The translations under genes and the position numbers were made by a program. DNA of 64,000 nt. Origin: Dyadobacter psychrophilus (GTDB taxonomy: Bacteria; Bacteroidota; Bacteroidia; Cytophagales; Spirosomataceae). A model generated the notes under the pieces. The model saw only the letters and a list, made by a program, of their open reading frames with translations, had not been told where the DNA came from and ran no database searches. Location of the stretch: contig NZ_FUZA01000011.1 in the NCBI RefSeq assembly GCF_900167945.1, positions 1 to 64,000 on the forward strand, read 5' to 3'. This document shows positions 53,839 through 62,107 of the stretch, one piece after another. Positions within the stretch are counted from its first letter, which is position 1, and every line of letters starts with the position of its first letter.

Positions 53839-53881
53839 ACGTTTAAATACGATAACCTTGCAGGTTAACACATTTAAACGT
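53839..53881. repeat. Nested perfect inverted repeat (43 bp)
   Basis: ACGTTTAAAT (53839-53848) pairs with ATTTAAACGT (53872-53881); inside, TAACCT pairs with AGGTTA around TGC. The two stems are separated by matching 4-base internal loops (ACGA and ACAC), giving a symmetrical two-tier hairpin. It lies 20 bases after the IS982-like stop and 335 bases before the conjugation operon. It could be a terminator, an IS end or a site used by the mobile element. The rest of 53882-54215 holds no gene that I can support. Confidence 0.65.
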
Positions 53882-54215
53882 GAGATTAGATAACGCTGCA
53901 TGTATTTTAACAATAAGTCAAAAAATAAACCCTAAACTTGTTTTTCAACATAGAAGACACCGTCAGTTTCTTTTTAATGACATGCCAAGATGATAATGGT
54001 GAGACATTTACCGCAATGAATGGCTCAGCTGTTTGTCAAGGCCCTGTTTTCTAGTTGATTTCCTGGGTACAGAAGGATTGTACTTTTCTGTATCTCAGCA
54101 AGCGTGGTTAATTTGTATCGAAGGCAAGGCAGTCTGATTGCAGCCTAATTTCCGGCACTAAAGGCCAGGCTCGTTAGCTACCTGTTAAAAAAACAAATGT
54201 TAAACCATCTCCATT

Positions 54216-54707
54216 ATGTTCACTTCGGATCCATGGACTGATTACACCATCGCGCTCAGTGCTTTGCTAACAGGCTATTATCTGTTTGTAATCATCAAAT
54301 TCTATCGCAGCGATTTAAAGTCCTTGATCGGCTCGATTGACCGGCCCTCTGTGATAGTAGCCGGCCCTGAGGCACTGCAACAGAAAGCAGTTGCAAGCCT
54401 AAATGAGTCTTCCTCTGAGCTGGATAGTTTACAGCCAGAAGCGCTGATACCCTTCAAGCAGTTGCTATCCGAGCGGCTCGAAGAGCTAACCGGACATCTG
54501 AAAGAATTAATTATGGAAGCCCATCAAAAGCGGTATAGCAGCCAGGATTTGATGATACTGCTGCAAATGACATTAAGAGAATATCCCACAATTACCGGCT
54601 CACCATTCCAGCGGATGATCAATAATTTGATTGACTCGGAATGCGCAAAATACGGCTCCATGCACCTTAATGCACAGGACAAAGTGATGATATGGAAATC
54701 AGTGTAG
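54216..54707 (+). CDS. Membrane-anchored protein at the head of the conjugation operon
   Basis: A 163-residue protein with one hydrophobic helix near the N-terminus (YTIALSALLTGYYLFVIIKFY, about residues 9-29) and a helical cytoplasmic part (PFKQLLSERLEELTGHLKELIMEAHQK). I do not recognise a named family; its position immediately upstream of traE, 93 bases away and in the same direction, suggests it belongs to the transfer module. It could be an accessory inner-membrane component. A 6-bp TTCCTG/CAGGAA hairpin lies between it and traE. Confidence 0.75.
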   Translation: MFTSDPWTDYTIALSALLTGYYLFVIIKFYRSDLKSLIGSIDRPSVIVAGPEALQQKAVASLNESSSELDSLQPEALIPFKQLLSERLEELTGHLKELIMEAHQKRYSSQDLMILLQMTLREYPTITGSPFQRMINNLIDSECAKYGSMHLNAQDKVMIWKSV

Positions 54708-54800
54708 TGGGGCTCGGTTCCGGATGAAGTTCCTGGCTATTAAGGTCAGGAATCTTCGCCGGGATTCAACCAGCACAATTAACCTTAAACAAATACTCCT

Positions 54801-55160
54801 ATGAAAGCTTATGCACTAGTTTCAGCCGCAAAAAAGACAAAATCAAAAATTGCACCCCACGAAGGTAAACAGCGTATGCTTCTTACGCTGACAGGTAGTC
54901 TACTGGCCCTTATTGCCAAGGCCCAGGATGGAGCTGCCGGCATCGAGGAAGCCAATTCTCAGGTAAGGAGCTATTTTGAGCCAGGCACAAATTTAATGTA
55001 TGCCATTGGCGCAGTGCTGGGCCTGGTCGGGGCGGTTAAGGTGTTTCAGAAGTGGAACGCGGGTGATAATGATACGGGCAAAGTGGCCGCTGCCTGGTTT
55101 GGAAGCTGCATTTTTTTGGTAGTGGTGGCAACCGTGCTGCAATCTTTCTTTGGCTTGTAG
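54801..55160 (+). CDS. traE: Conjugal transfer protein TraE (DUF4134)
   Basis: A 119-residue pilin-like membrane protein. The DUF4134 core is intact: GIEEANSQVRSYFEPGTNLMYAIGAVLGLVGAVKVFQKWNAG, then GKVAAAWFGSCIFLVVVATVLQSFFGL, i.e. two hydrophobic helices around the conserved NAGD..TGK loop. The N-terminal region contains a signal-like segment (LLTLTGSLLALIAKAQ). It is probably a VirB2-like component. It ends overlapping the traF GTG by one base. Confidence 0.93.
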   Translation: MKAYALVSAAKKTKSKIAPHEGKQRMLLTLTGSLLALIAKAQDGAAGIEEANSQVRSYFEPGTNLMYAIGAVLGLVGAVKVFQKWNAGDNDTGKVAAAWFGSCIFLVVVATVLQSFFGL

Positions 55161-55507
55161 TGGCTAGTGCCAATAATGACAGCGTCTACCAGATCAACAA
55201 AGGAATTAATGCGGCCATTCAATTCAAGGGCCTGCAAGCGCAGTACATCTGGTATATGGGCGGGGCGGCCCTGCTGCTGACGATCTTTTACGCAATTCTT
55301 TACGTGTGCGGTGTTAATTCCTTTGCCTGTGTAGGCATCATAACTGCGGTGGGCATTCCCCTGATCATGGCCATCTATCACCTGAGCGGCACTTATGGAA
55401 AGCATGGACTAATAAAGCTGCTGGCTGCGCGCAGCATACCCAAAACGGTCAAGTCCAGATCTCGAATGATGTTCAAAAAACAAAACATATATGGAAAAGC
55501 TGCTTGA
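55160..55507 (+). CDS. traF: Conjugal transfer protein TraF (DUF4133)
   Basis: A 115-residue DUF4133 protein (VirB3-like) starting with GTG, which overlaps the traE stop by one base. YQINKGINAAIQFKGLQAQYIWYMGGAALLLTIFYAILYVCG and FACVGIITAVGIPLIMAIYHLS give two membrane helices; the tail GKHGLIKLLAARSIPKTVKSR is the family's conserved end. It overlaps the next gene, traG, by 17 bases, so translation is coupled. Complete and normal in length. Confidence 0.93.
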   Translation: MASANNDSVYQINKGINAAIQFKGLQAQYIWYMGGAALLLTIFYAILYVCGVNSFACVGIITAVGIPLIMAIYHLSGTYGKHGLIKLLAARSIPKTVKSRSRMMFKKQNIYGKAA

Positions 55508-57956
55508 AGATCTAATTCCAGTCCTTGATATTGAGCATGACTGCATTCTTTCCAAACAGGGCGATATCACGGTCGTATTTCAGGTGCAGCTGCCTGAAAT
55601 ATTCAGCCTCTCCGACCACGACTATGAAGCCTTTCACCAAACGTGGGTAAAAGCATTAAAGGTGCTTCCAATGCATAGCGTATTTCATAAGCAGGATTGG
55701 TTTATTGATAGTTTGTACGCGGCCGATTTTACAAAAGAAGATAACAGTTTTTTATCTACCAGCAGCGAGCGGCACTTTAACGAAAGGCCCTTTTTGGATC
55801 ATTTCTGCTATATTTTCATTACCAAAAAGCCCACGGGACGAAAGCCGTCCAGTTCTATGCTCTCAAATTTGATCCGGGAATCGATAGTTCCACCTCAGAC
55901 CTTGGAGGCCAAGGCTTTGCAGGATTTTCTTGGGTCGGCCGGCCAGTTCAGCCATATTTTGGAGGCAAGTGGGTTTGTTAAGCTTACAAGGCTGAAAGAG
56001 CAAGACCTTTTAAGCCAGCACCGAAAGCCAGGCCTGATTGAAAGGTACTGTTTTTTGAGCCCAAGCCAACAGACGCTGATGGTCGGCGATATGCAGTTCA
56101 AAGACGGCATTCAGATCGGAGCCCAGCACTGCCAGCTTTACACGCTGGCAGATGCAGCTGAGCTTCCCGCCCAATGCCGCTCAAAAGCAAATTATGAAAA
56201 GTACTCCACCGACAAAACCAAATTTAGCGTAGGGTTTGCCTCAACGCTTGGGCAACTTCTGCCGTGCAATCACATCTACAATCAGTATATTTTCACTGGC
56301 GATTCGGCAAAGACGATCAGAAGGCTGGAAACAAAAAGACTGCGTTTGCAGTCACTGGCAGCTCACTCGCGGGAGAACTCGATAGCCCTTGATGCGACCA
56401 ATGATTTTCTTAACGAAGCCATCAGCAGTCAGCGTTTGCCGGTCAAAGCGCACTTCAATGTGCTGGTCTGGACAGATCAGAAAGAAAAATTGCCGGAGAT
56501 TAACAACCTGGTCAGCTCGGCGATGGCGCGTATGGATGCTACTTGCAAACAGGAAACAAGCGGGGCGCCTCAGATCTTTTGGGCGGGGATTCCCGGCAAT
56601 TCAGCGGATTTTCCCATGAATGAAACCTTTGACACTTTCGCCGAGCAGGCCAGCTGCTTTTTGAATTTGGAAACGGGTTCTCAATCCTCACTGAGCCCGG
56701 TGGGCCTTCGGCTAGGTGACCGCTTGACGGGAAAGCCTGTGCATGTCGATATTAGCGATGAGCCTGTCAAGAAAGGGATCTGCACCAACCGTAATAAGTT
56801 TATTTTGGGTCCATCTGGAAGCGGCAAATCATTTTTTACCAACCACATGGTCCGAAGCTATTACGAACAGGGCTCCCATATCGTGCTGGTAGACGTAGGC
56901 CATTCCTATAAAGGGCTTTGTGATCTTGTAGGAGGATACTATTTTACTTACGAAGAGTCAAATCCTATCCGTTTCAATCCTTTTTATATTGAGGATGATG
57001 GGTGGCCCGACACAGAAAAAAAGGAAAGCATTAAGACATTGATCTTGGCACTTTGGAAAAATGACAATGAGCTTTACAAGCCAAGCGAATATGTTGCTAT
57101 TTCCAATGCGCTCACGCTATATTTTGAGCTGGTAAACCAAAAGGATGTCTTGCCATGTTTTAACAGCTTTTATGAGTTTCTACGCGCTGACTTTATAAAG
57201 GTCTTGCAAGCAGATCGGGTTAAAGAAAAAGACTTTGATATAGCCAACCTGTTGTATGTACTGCGGCCCTACTACCGGGGCGGGGAGTTTGATTACCTTT
57301 TGAATGCCACAGAGAATATGGACCTTCTCAGTGAGCGCTTCATTGTCTTTGAGCTGGATGTGATAAAAGATCACCCGATCCTTTTTCCAATTGTAACCAT
57401 CATTATCATGGAGGTGTTCATGTCCAAATTGCGTAAGCTGAAAGGGATCAGAAAGATGATTTTAATAGAGGAAGCCTGGAAGGCCATTGCCAAGGAAGGG
57501 ATGGCAGATTACATACAGTATATTTTTAAAACTGTACGTAAATACTACGGTGAGGCCATTGTGGTAACTCAGGAAGTCGAAGATATCATCTCATCACCCG
57601 TCGTCAAACAGGCCATCATCAATAACAGCGATTGCAAGATCCTTTTAGATCAATCCAAATACCAGAACAAATTCGATCAGATTCAGCAGCTGCTGGGGCT
57701 GACTGATAAAGAAAAAGCGCTGGTGCTTTCCGTAAACAAAGCCAACGATCCCAGCTTAAAATACAAGGAAGTCTTTATCAGTCTGGGCGGCAGTCTGTCC
57801 AGGGTATACCGCACAGAAGTTAGTTTGGAGGAGTACTACGCCTACACAACCGAAGAGACCGAGAAGCTTAAAGTAGCCCAGTATGCCAAAAGATTTGGCA
57901 GCATCCAAAGGGGCATTAAAATGCTTGCAGAAGAGATTAGATCACAAAGCGTATAA
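55491..57956 (+). CDS. traG: TraG-type conjugation ATPase (VirB4-like)
   Basis: An 821-residue ATPase that powers assembly of the transfer channel. The Walker A motif GPSGSGKSFF is at about 440-449 and Walker B MILIEEAWKAIA at about 656-667; between them are IVLVDVGHSYKGLCDLVGGYYFTY and IRFNPFYI, TraG/VirB4 family segments. TQEVEDIIS and the NNSDCKILLDQSKYQNKFDQIQQLLGL segment follow. The N-terminal 400 residues contain the family's less conserved part with DIEHDCILSKQGDITVVFQV. Not the coupling protein despite the name. Full length. Confidence 0.95.
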   Translation: MEKLLEDLIPVLDIEHDCILSKQGDITVVFQVQLPEIFSLSDHDYEAFHQTWVKALKVLPMHSVFHKQDWFIDSLYAADFTKEDNSFLSTSSERHFNERPFLDHFCYIFITKKPTGRKPSSSMLSNLIRESIVPPQTLEAKALQDFLGSAGQFSHILEASGFVKLTRLKEQDLLSQHRKPGLIERYCFLSPSQQTLMVGDMQFKDGIQIGAQHCQLYTLADAAELPAQCRSKANYEKYSTDKTKFSVGFASTLGQLLPCNHIYNQYIFTGDSAKTIRRLETKRLRLQSLAAHSRENSIALDATNDFLNEAISSQRLPVKAHFNVLVWTDQKEKLPEINNLVSSAMARMDATCKQETSGAPQIFWAGIPGNSADFPMNETFDTFAEQASCFLNLETGSQSSLSPVGLRLGDRLTGKPVHVDISDEPVKKGICTNRNKFILGPSGSGKSFFTNHMVRSYYEQGSHIVLVDVGHSYKGLCDLVGGYYFTYEESNPIRFNPFYIEDDGWPDTEKKESIKTLILALWKNDNELYKPSEYVAISNALTLYFELVNQKDVLPCFNSFYEFLRADFIKVLQADRVKEKDFDIANLLYVLRPYYRGGEFDYLLNATENMDLLSERFIVFELDVIKDHPILFPIVTIIIMEVFMSKLRKLKGIRKMILIEEAWKAIAKEGMADYIQYIFKTVRKYYGEAIVVTQEVEDIISSPVVKQAIINNSDCKILLDQSKYQNKFDQIQQLLGLTDKEKALVLSVNKANDPSLKYKEVFISLGGSLSRVYRTEVSLEEYYAYTTEETEKLKVAQYAKRFGSIQRGIKMLAEEIRSQSV

Positions 57957-57968
57957 CCATGACCGTAA

Positions 57969-58643
57969 GTGAAAAAGCATGTCTTTTATATCTTGATTAT
58001 GGCCGCGGCATTAGCACCTGTTCAGAGCGCTAAGGCGGCTAATCCCTGGGCTGCCATCATTGAGGCTGCCATTAAAAAAGTAGTCAAGGCCGTTGACCTA
58101 ATGATCCAAAGGAGACAGAACCGAGTTATCCGGCTTCAAAATGCCCAGAAGGCTTTGGAGAACGCAATGGCCAAGCTCAAATTGGAGCAGATCGCAGACT
58201 GGGTCAAAAAGCAAAGGGACCTTTACAGAGAGTACTATCAGGAGCTAAAAAAAGTCAAGGCTGTAATTGCCTATTACTTCCGCATAAAGGAGATTGCTGA
58301 GAAAAATGCTAGGCTTGTCGATGAGTACCGAAGGGTGTGGGGCTTGATCGAAAACGACGAGAATTTCACGGCCCGGGAGCTGGCATACATCCATCAGGTC
58401 TATGTGGGTATCCTGGAAACTTCGGCAAAGAACCTGGATCTTTTGGCAGTAATCGTAAGGTCTTTCACCACGCAGATGAGTGATGCCGCCCGGCTTGAGA
58501 TCATCGAAAAGGCGGGCAGGCAGGTCGATGAAAACCTGAGTGATCTCAATACTTTCAATAGGGAGAACATGCTGTTAAGCGTTAGCCGAAGCAAAACAGC
58601 ACATGAAGCTCAGGTGGTCAGAAAGCTTTATGGCATCCAGTGA
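57969..58643 (+). CDS. Conjugal transfer protein, TraI-like paralogue 1
   Basis: A 224-residue exported protein from a GTG start (MKKHVFYILIMAAALAPVQSAKA is a clear signal peptide, while an ATG at 57959 is out of frame). The mature part is a long helical, coiled-coil domain (RRQNRVIRLQNAQKALENAM, then YREYYQELKKVKAVIAYYF), with FTARELAYIHQVY and MSDAARLEIIEKA near the end. The two following genes share this plan. In CTnDOT the single traI sits in this position. It may be a periplasmic VirB5-like or scaffold part. Confidence 0.8.
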   Translation: MKKHVFYILIMAAALAPVQSAKAANPWAAIIEAAIKKVVKAVDLMIQRRQNRVIRLQNAQKALENAMAKLKLEQIADWVKKQRDLYREYYQELKKVKAVIAYYFRIKEIAEKNARLVDEYRRVWGLIENDENFTARELAYIHQVYVGILETSAKNLDLLAVIVRSFTTQMSDAARLEIIEKAGRQVDENLSDLNTFNRENMLLSVSRSKTAHEAQVVRKLYGIQ

Positions 58644-58650
58644 TCAAGTC

Positions 58651-59292
58651 ATGAAAATCACGATGATACTAACAATCTTTTGGCTGTCGGCTGGTGCGGT
58701 CCATGCTCAAAAATTCAAGGAGTGGTTTCGGCAAAAGAAAACGCAGAAACAGTATCTAATCGAGCAGATTGCCCAGTACCGGGTTTATCTGGAGCTACTT
58801 GAAAAAGGCTACAAGATCACAAAGCAAGGCCTTCAAACGGTCCATGACATCAAAAACGGGGAGTTTAAGCTCCATAAAAATTACATGGATTCCCTGCGCA
58901 TTGTCGGCACCCAGGTTAGTAGCTATAAGAAGATCAAGTTGATAGAAGTCCTGTATGCTGAGATAAAAGCGGTCACTGCCACCTCGGAACACAGGCTTTC
59001 CGGTAGTGGGTATTTAAATGGGCAAGAACTTGGCTACGCCCGGTCGGTTTATAGCAGGCTGTTAGTAGACTGCCAGCAAATAACAGACGCTTTGAAAGAT
59101 GTAACCCGAGACGGGCCGCTTTCGATGAGCGATAATCAGCGCTTTAGGCGTATCGATTTGCTCTTGGATCAGATGGAGTCCAATTACAGTTTTGCCATAG
59201 CTTTCAGCAGTGAAGCCATGGTGCTGGCAGCGTCCAGAGTTAGGGAGGCCGATGATATTAAAACCAGACGGGCAATCACTGATGCCCACTAA
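58651..59292 (+). CDS. Conjugal transfer protein, TraI-like paralogue 2
   Basis: A 213-residue exported protein from the ATG of MKITMILTIFWLSAGAVHAQ, whose signal peptide ends there; in-frame starts upstream (58603, 58630) would overlap the previous gene and put charged residues in front of the signal. The helical part has LIEQIAQYRVYLELLEKGYKITKQGLQTVHDIKNGEFKLHKNYMDSL, then ELGYARSVYSRLL and MSDNQRFRRIDLLLDQME. It aligns in the same order with its neighbours (LEKGY, G.FKLH, E..Y...VYSRL, MSD..R...ID). Probably a periplasmic part of the transfer machine. Confidence 0.8.
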   Translation: MKITMILTIFWLSAGAVHAQKFKEWFRQKKTQKQYLIEQIAQYRVYLELLEKGYKITKQGLQTVHDIKNGEFKLHKNYMDSLRIVGTQVSSYKKIKLIEVLYAEIKAVTATSEHRLSGSGYLNGQELGYARSVYSRLLVDCQQITDALKDVTRDGPLSMSDNQRFRRIDLLLDQMESNYSFAIAFSSEAMVLAASRVREADDIKTRRAITDAH

Positions 59293-59305
59293 CTAGCAGT
59301 TTAAT

Positions 59306-59944
59306 ATGAAAAAAATACTTTTAGCGCTCATGCTGGCCCTAACACTGCCGGCATCCTTTAACGGCGCCTGTGGGCAGACTGCCGAAGTAACTCAGCTGAT
59401 TCTAAACATTGAAAAGCTCAACCAGCTCCGAAAAATCCTTCAGGAACTAAAAGATGGCTATCAGATCTTAGTAAAGGGCTATGACACGATCCGCGATCTT
59501 TCCCGGGGGAATTTCAAACTGCATGAAGCCTTTCTGGACGGGCTATTAGAGGTGAGCCCGGCGGTGAAAAACTACAAGCGGGTGGCTGATATCGTCCGTT
59601 TTCAGCTGCTGTTGGTAGAAGAATATCAAACGGCTTTTGGTCGGCTAAGCTCCACGGACTACTTCAACCAAGATGAGCTCAATTATATGTCCAGAGTGTA
59701 TTCGCGCTTAATCAACCAGAGCCTTAACAACTTGGAGGCCCTGACGATGGTGCTGACAGCCAAAAAGCTTCGCATGTCAGATGATGAAAGGCTCTCTGTT
59801 ATCGATCAGATCTACGAGGATATGCAGCAAAAATTACAGTTTTTAAGGCACTTCAATGCTACCGCCTCGGTTCTGGCACTCCAAAGAGGCAAACAGGCAA
59901 ACGATGTAGAAATGATAAAGAAACTATACGATGTGCAGCCATAA
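59306..59944 (+). CDS. Conjugal transfer protein, TraI-like paralogue 3 (TerB-annotated type)
   Basis: A 212-residue protein with signal peptide (ILLALMLALTLPASFNGACG). Core: LRKILQELKDGYQILVKGYDTIRDLSRGNFKLHEAFLDGLLEVS, ELNYMSRVYSRLINQSLNNLEALTMVLT, MSDDERLSVIDQIYEDM. It is closest to paralogue 2 and shares the whole pattern. Databases often label such proteins TerB tellurite-resistance because of the MSDDERL..ID helix; the context shows a transfer protein. The final bases overlap the upstream candidate start of traJ. Confidence 0.8.
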   Translation: MKKILLALMLALTLPASFNGACGQTAEVTQLILNIEKLNQLRKILQELKDGYQILVKGYDTIRDLSRGNFKLHEAFLDGLLEVSPAVKNYKRVADIVRFQLLLVEEYQTAFGRLSSTDYFNQDELNYMSRVYSRLINQSLNNLEALTMVLTAKKLRMSDDERLSVIDQIYEDMQQKLQFLRHFNATASVLALQRGKQANDVEMIKKLYDVQP

Positions 59945-59954
59945 CTTATTTACA

Positions 59955-61055
59955 ATGAAAAAGTCTGTTGCAGCAATTCTTATATCTGTTCTGCTTCCGC
60001 AGCTGGTCTCAGCCCAGGGCTTTCCAGAACAGATCAGCGGGCTGCACGGTGTGCTCGATGAGCTCTATGCAGAGATGATCCCTTTATGTAGTAAGCTGAT
60101 CAGTGTGGGCCGTGGAATCGCTGGGTTTGCAGCGATCTGGTATATCGCCTCGCGGATCTGGCGCCATTTGGCCGCTGCCGAGCCCATTGATTTTTATCCG
60201 CTGCTCAGACCATTTGTGCTAGGCTTTGCCATCTTGATCTTCCCCTCGGTGCTGGCTCTGATTAACGGGATAATGTCACCGGCCGTGCGGGCTACCTCAT
60301 CGATGGTCAAAGGCTCCAATGATGCCATTGCGATGCTTTTAAAAAAGAAAGAGGAAGCCATCAAAAAGACCGATGCCTGGCAGATGTATGTGGGCGCGGC
60401 CGGGGCCGGTGACCGCGACAAATGGTACAAGTACACGCACGGCAATGAGCATACTTCCGGCGACGGGATTTTTAACAGCATCGGAAATGACATCAAATTC
60501 TCTATGGCCAAGGCCTCCTATAATTTTCGTAACTCGATTAAGGAATGGATGAGCGAGGTGCTCAGAGTGCTTTTCGAGGCGGCCGCCCTCTGCATCAACA
60601 CGATCCGAACCTTTCATTTGGTGGTGCTGGCCATCATCGGGCCCATTGCATTCGGCATCGCCGTCTTTGACGGCTTTCAGCATACGCTTACCGGCTGGAT
60701 TGCGCGCTACATCAACATATACCTCTGGCTGCCGGTGGCCAATATATTCGGGGCCATCATCGGAAGAATACAGCAGAAAATGATTGCTTTGGATATCCGG
60801 CAGGTTCAGGATATGGGCGAGAGCTTTTTCAGTGCGACCGATATGGCCTACCTGATATTTCTCATCATTGGCATTGTGGGTTATTTCTCAGTGCCCTCCG
60901 TGGCCAATTACATCATCCATGCCGGTGGCGGCAATGCACTGCTCTACAAAGTAACAAGCCTTTTTGCCAGTACGGCCACTGGTGTTGGTAACAAGGCCTT
61001 TCCTGCGGGTGGAGGTTTTGGGGCATTTCCCAAAAACCAGCAAAATAGGTCTTGA
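59955..61055 (+). CDS. traJ: Conjugal transfer protein TraJ
   Basis: A 366-residue polytopic membrane protein started at the ATG of MKKSVAAILISVLLPQLVSAQ, a signal-like helix. Others include ISVGRGIAGFAAIWYIASRIW, LLRPFVLGFAILIFPSVLALI, INTIRTFHLVVLAIIGPIAFGIAVFDGF and YLIFLIIGIVGYFSVPSVANYIIHAGG, the TraJ pattern. GFPEQI.GLHGVLDELYAEMIPLCSKLI is the conserved N-terminal block. It is a VirB6-like inner-membrane channel component. The Gly/Phe-rich C-terminus is common in the family. Confidence 0.93.
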   Translation: MKKSVAAILISVLLPQLVSAQGFPEQISGLHGVLDELYAEMIPLCSKLISVGRGIAGFAAIWYIASRIWRHLAAAEPIDFYPLLRPFVLGFAILIFPSVLALINGIMSPAVRATSSMVKGSNDAIAMLLKKKEEAIKKTDAWQMYVGAAGAGDRDKWYKYTHGNEHTSGDGIFNSIGNDIKFSMAKASYNFRNSIKEWMSEVLRVLFEAAALCINTIRTFHLVVLAIIGPIAFGIAVFDGFQHTLTGWIARYINIYLWLPVANIFGAIIGRIQQKMIALDIRQVQDMGESFFSATDMAYLIFLIIGIVGYFSVPSVANYIIHAGGGNALLYKVTSLFASTATGVGNKAFPAGGGFGAFPKNQQNRS

Positions 61056-61082
61056 TCATAGCCAGCTAACGACAACAAAATC

Positions 61083-61700
61083 ATGTTTACAAAAGCAAAA
61101 AATATAGACACCGCTTTCCGTCATGTCAGGAGCCTTACGCTGGTGGTCATCATTGCAAGTGCCACTTTGTGCTGCTTTGCGCTCTTTAAAAGCTATGAGA
61201 TGGTGCAGGCCGCCCACAGCAAAGTTTATATCCTTGCCAACGGAAAAGTACTCGATGCGTATGCATCTGAGCGCAAAGAGAACATTCCCGTTGAAGCAAG
61301 GGATCATGTGGCAACTTTTCACCGCTTCTTTTTTAGTCTCGACCCAGATGACAAAGTGATCCAGTCCAATGTGGTCAAAGCGCTCTACCTGGCCGATGCT
61401 TCCGCCAAAGCGCAGTATGAAAACCTGAAAGAATCAGGGTTTTACACCAGCATCATTTCCGGAAATATCAGCCAGCAGATCCAGATAGACAGCGTGCAGA
61501 TCAATACCGATGCCTACCCATACTATTTCAATTGCACGGCAAGTCAGCGCATCATCCGCGCCACCAGCATTGTGACCAGAAGACTAATCACGGAAGGTTA
61601 CCTGCGTAGTGTGACGCGCAGCGACAACAATCCGCACGGCTTTCTCATCGAGCGGTGGACAACGCTTGAAAACAAAGATGTAAACATTCAAAACCGTTGA
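61083..61700 (+). CDS. traK: Conjugal transfer protein TraK
   Basis: A 205-residue bitopic protein with one N-terminal membrane helix (LTLVVIIASATLCCFALF) and a periplasmic domain (KVYILANGKVLDAYASERKENIPVEARDHVATFHRFFFSLDPD, QIQIDSVQINTDAYPYYF, and IRATSIVTRRLITEGYLRSV), complete for TraK. It is VirB8-like and would help assemble the channel. It starts 27 bases after traJ and ends just before the next gene. Confidence 0.93.
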   Translation: MFTKAKNIDTAFRHVRSLTLVVIIASATLCCFALFKSYEMVQAAHSKVYILANGKVLDAYASERKENIPVEARDHVATFHRFFFSLDPDDKVIQSNVVKALYLADASAKAQYENLKESGFYTSIISGNISQQIQIDSVQINTDAYPYYFNCTASQRIIRATSIVTRRLITEGYLRSVTRSDNNPHGFLIERWTTLENKDVNIQNR

Positions 61701-61703
61701 GCT

Positions 61704-62102
61704 ATGTTTTATCCATTTAAACCAGATAGACGGCCCAGGCAATCTAGTGGCGATGCGGGCACCGATCAGCTAGCTACCAGGATTTTTCACAAATCACTAA
61801 AACTGCAAAGAAAATACGCAGATTATTTAAGTGAGAAAGCAAAGAGGTTGCCCGGCAAAACCCTTAAAACAACGCTGATAGCCATGGCCATTGCCGCAGG
61901 CTCATATTGCCTGTTTCTGATTGCATGTGGTGTTTTAGGCAAGCCAGCCGGCCATGTTTTCCAAAGTGTAATAACAGAGCGGCCGCCTGCCAGCCAGGCG
62001 GCAACCCGCCAAGCAAAAGAGCAGGTTTTTAACGCCTACCTAGACAGCCTTGAAAAGGCATTCATCCGTGACAGTATCAATCAGTCCAACCCCAAAAAAT
62101 AA
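61704..62102 (+). CDS. Small membrane protein in the TraL position
   Basis: A 132-residue protein with one membrane helix (TLIAMAIAAGSYCLFLIACGVLG, about residues 57-79), a basic cytoplasmic N-terminus and a short hydrophilic C-terminus. It takes the place of CTnDOT traL (DUF3989) between traK and traM, 3 bases after traK and 5 bases before traM. It is longer than typical TraL and the sequence resemblance is weak, so the name is by position only. Confidence 0.75.
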   Translation: MFYPFKPDRRPRQSSGDAGTDQLATRIFHKSLKLQRKYADYLSEKAKRLPGKTLKTTLIAMAIAAGSYCLFLIACGVLGKPAGHVFQSVITERPPASQAATRQAKEQVFNAYLDSLEKAFIRDSINQSNPKK

Positions 62103-62107
62103 CGATT

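Noticed and set aside
55491-57956. TraG as the VirD4 coupling protein
   Set aside because: Length, Walker spacing and position after TraE/TraF fit the VirB4-like ATPase that bears the same name in CTnDOT elements.
59306-59944. Tellurite-resistance (TerB) label for this gene
   Set aside because: Only the MSDDERL..ID helix is TerB-like; position between two similar proteins in a tra operon shows a transfer role.
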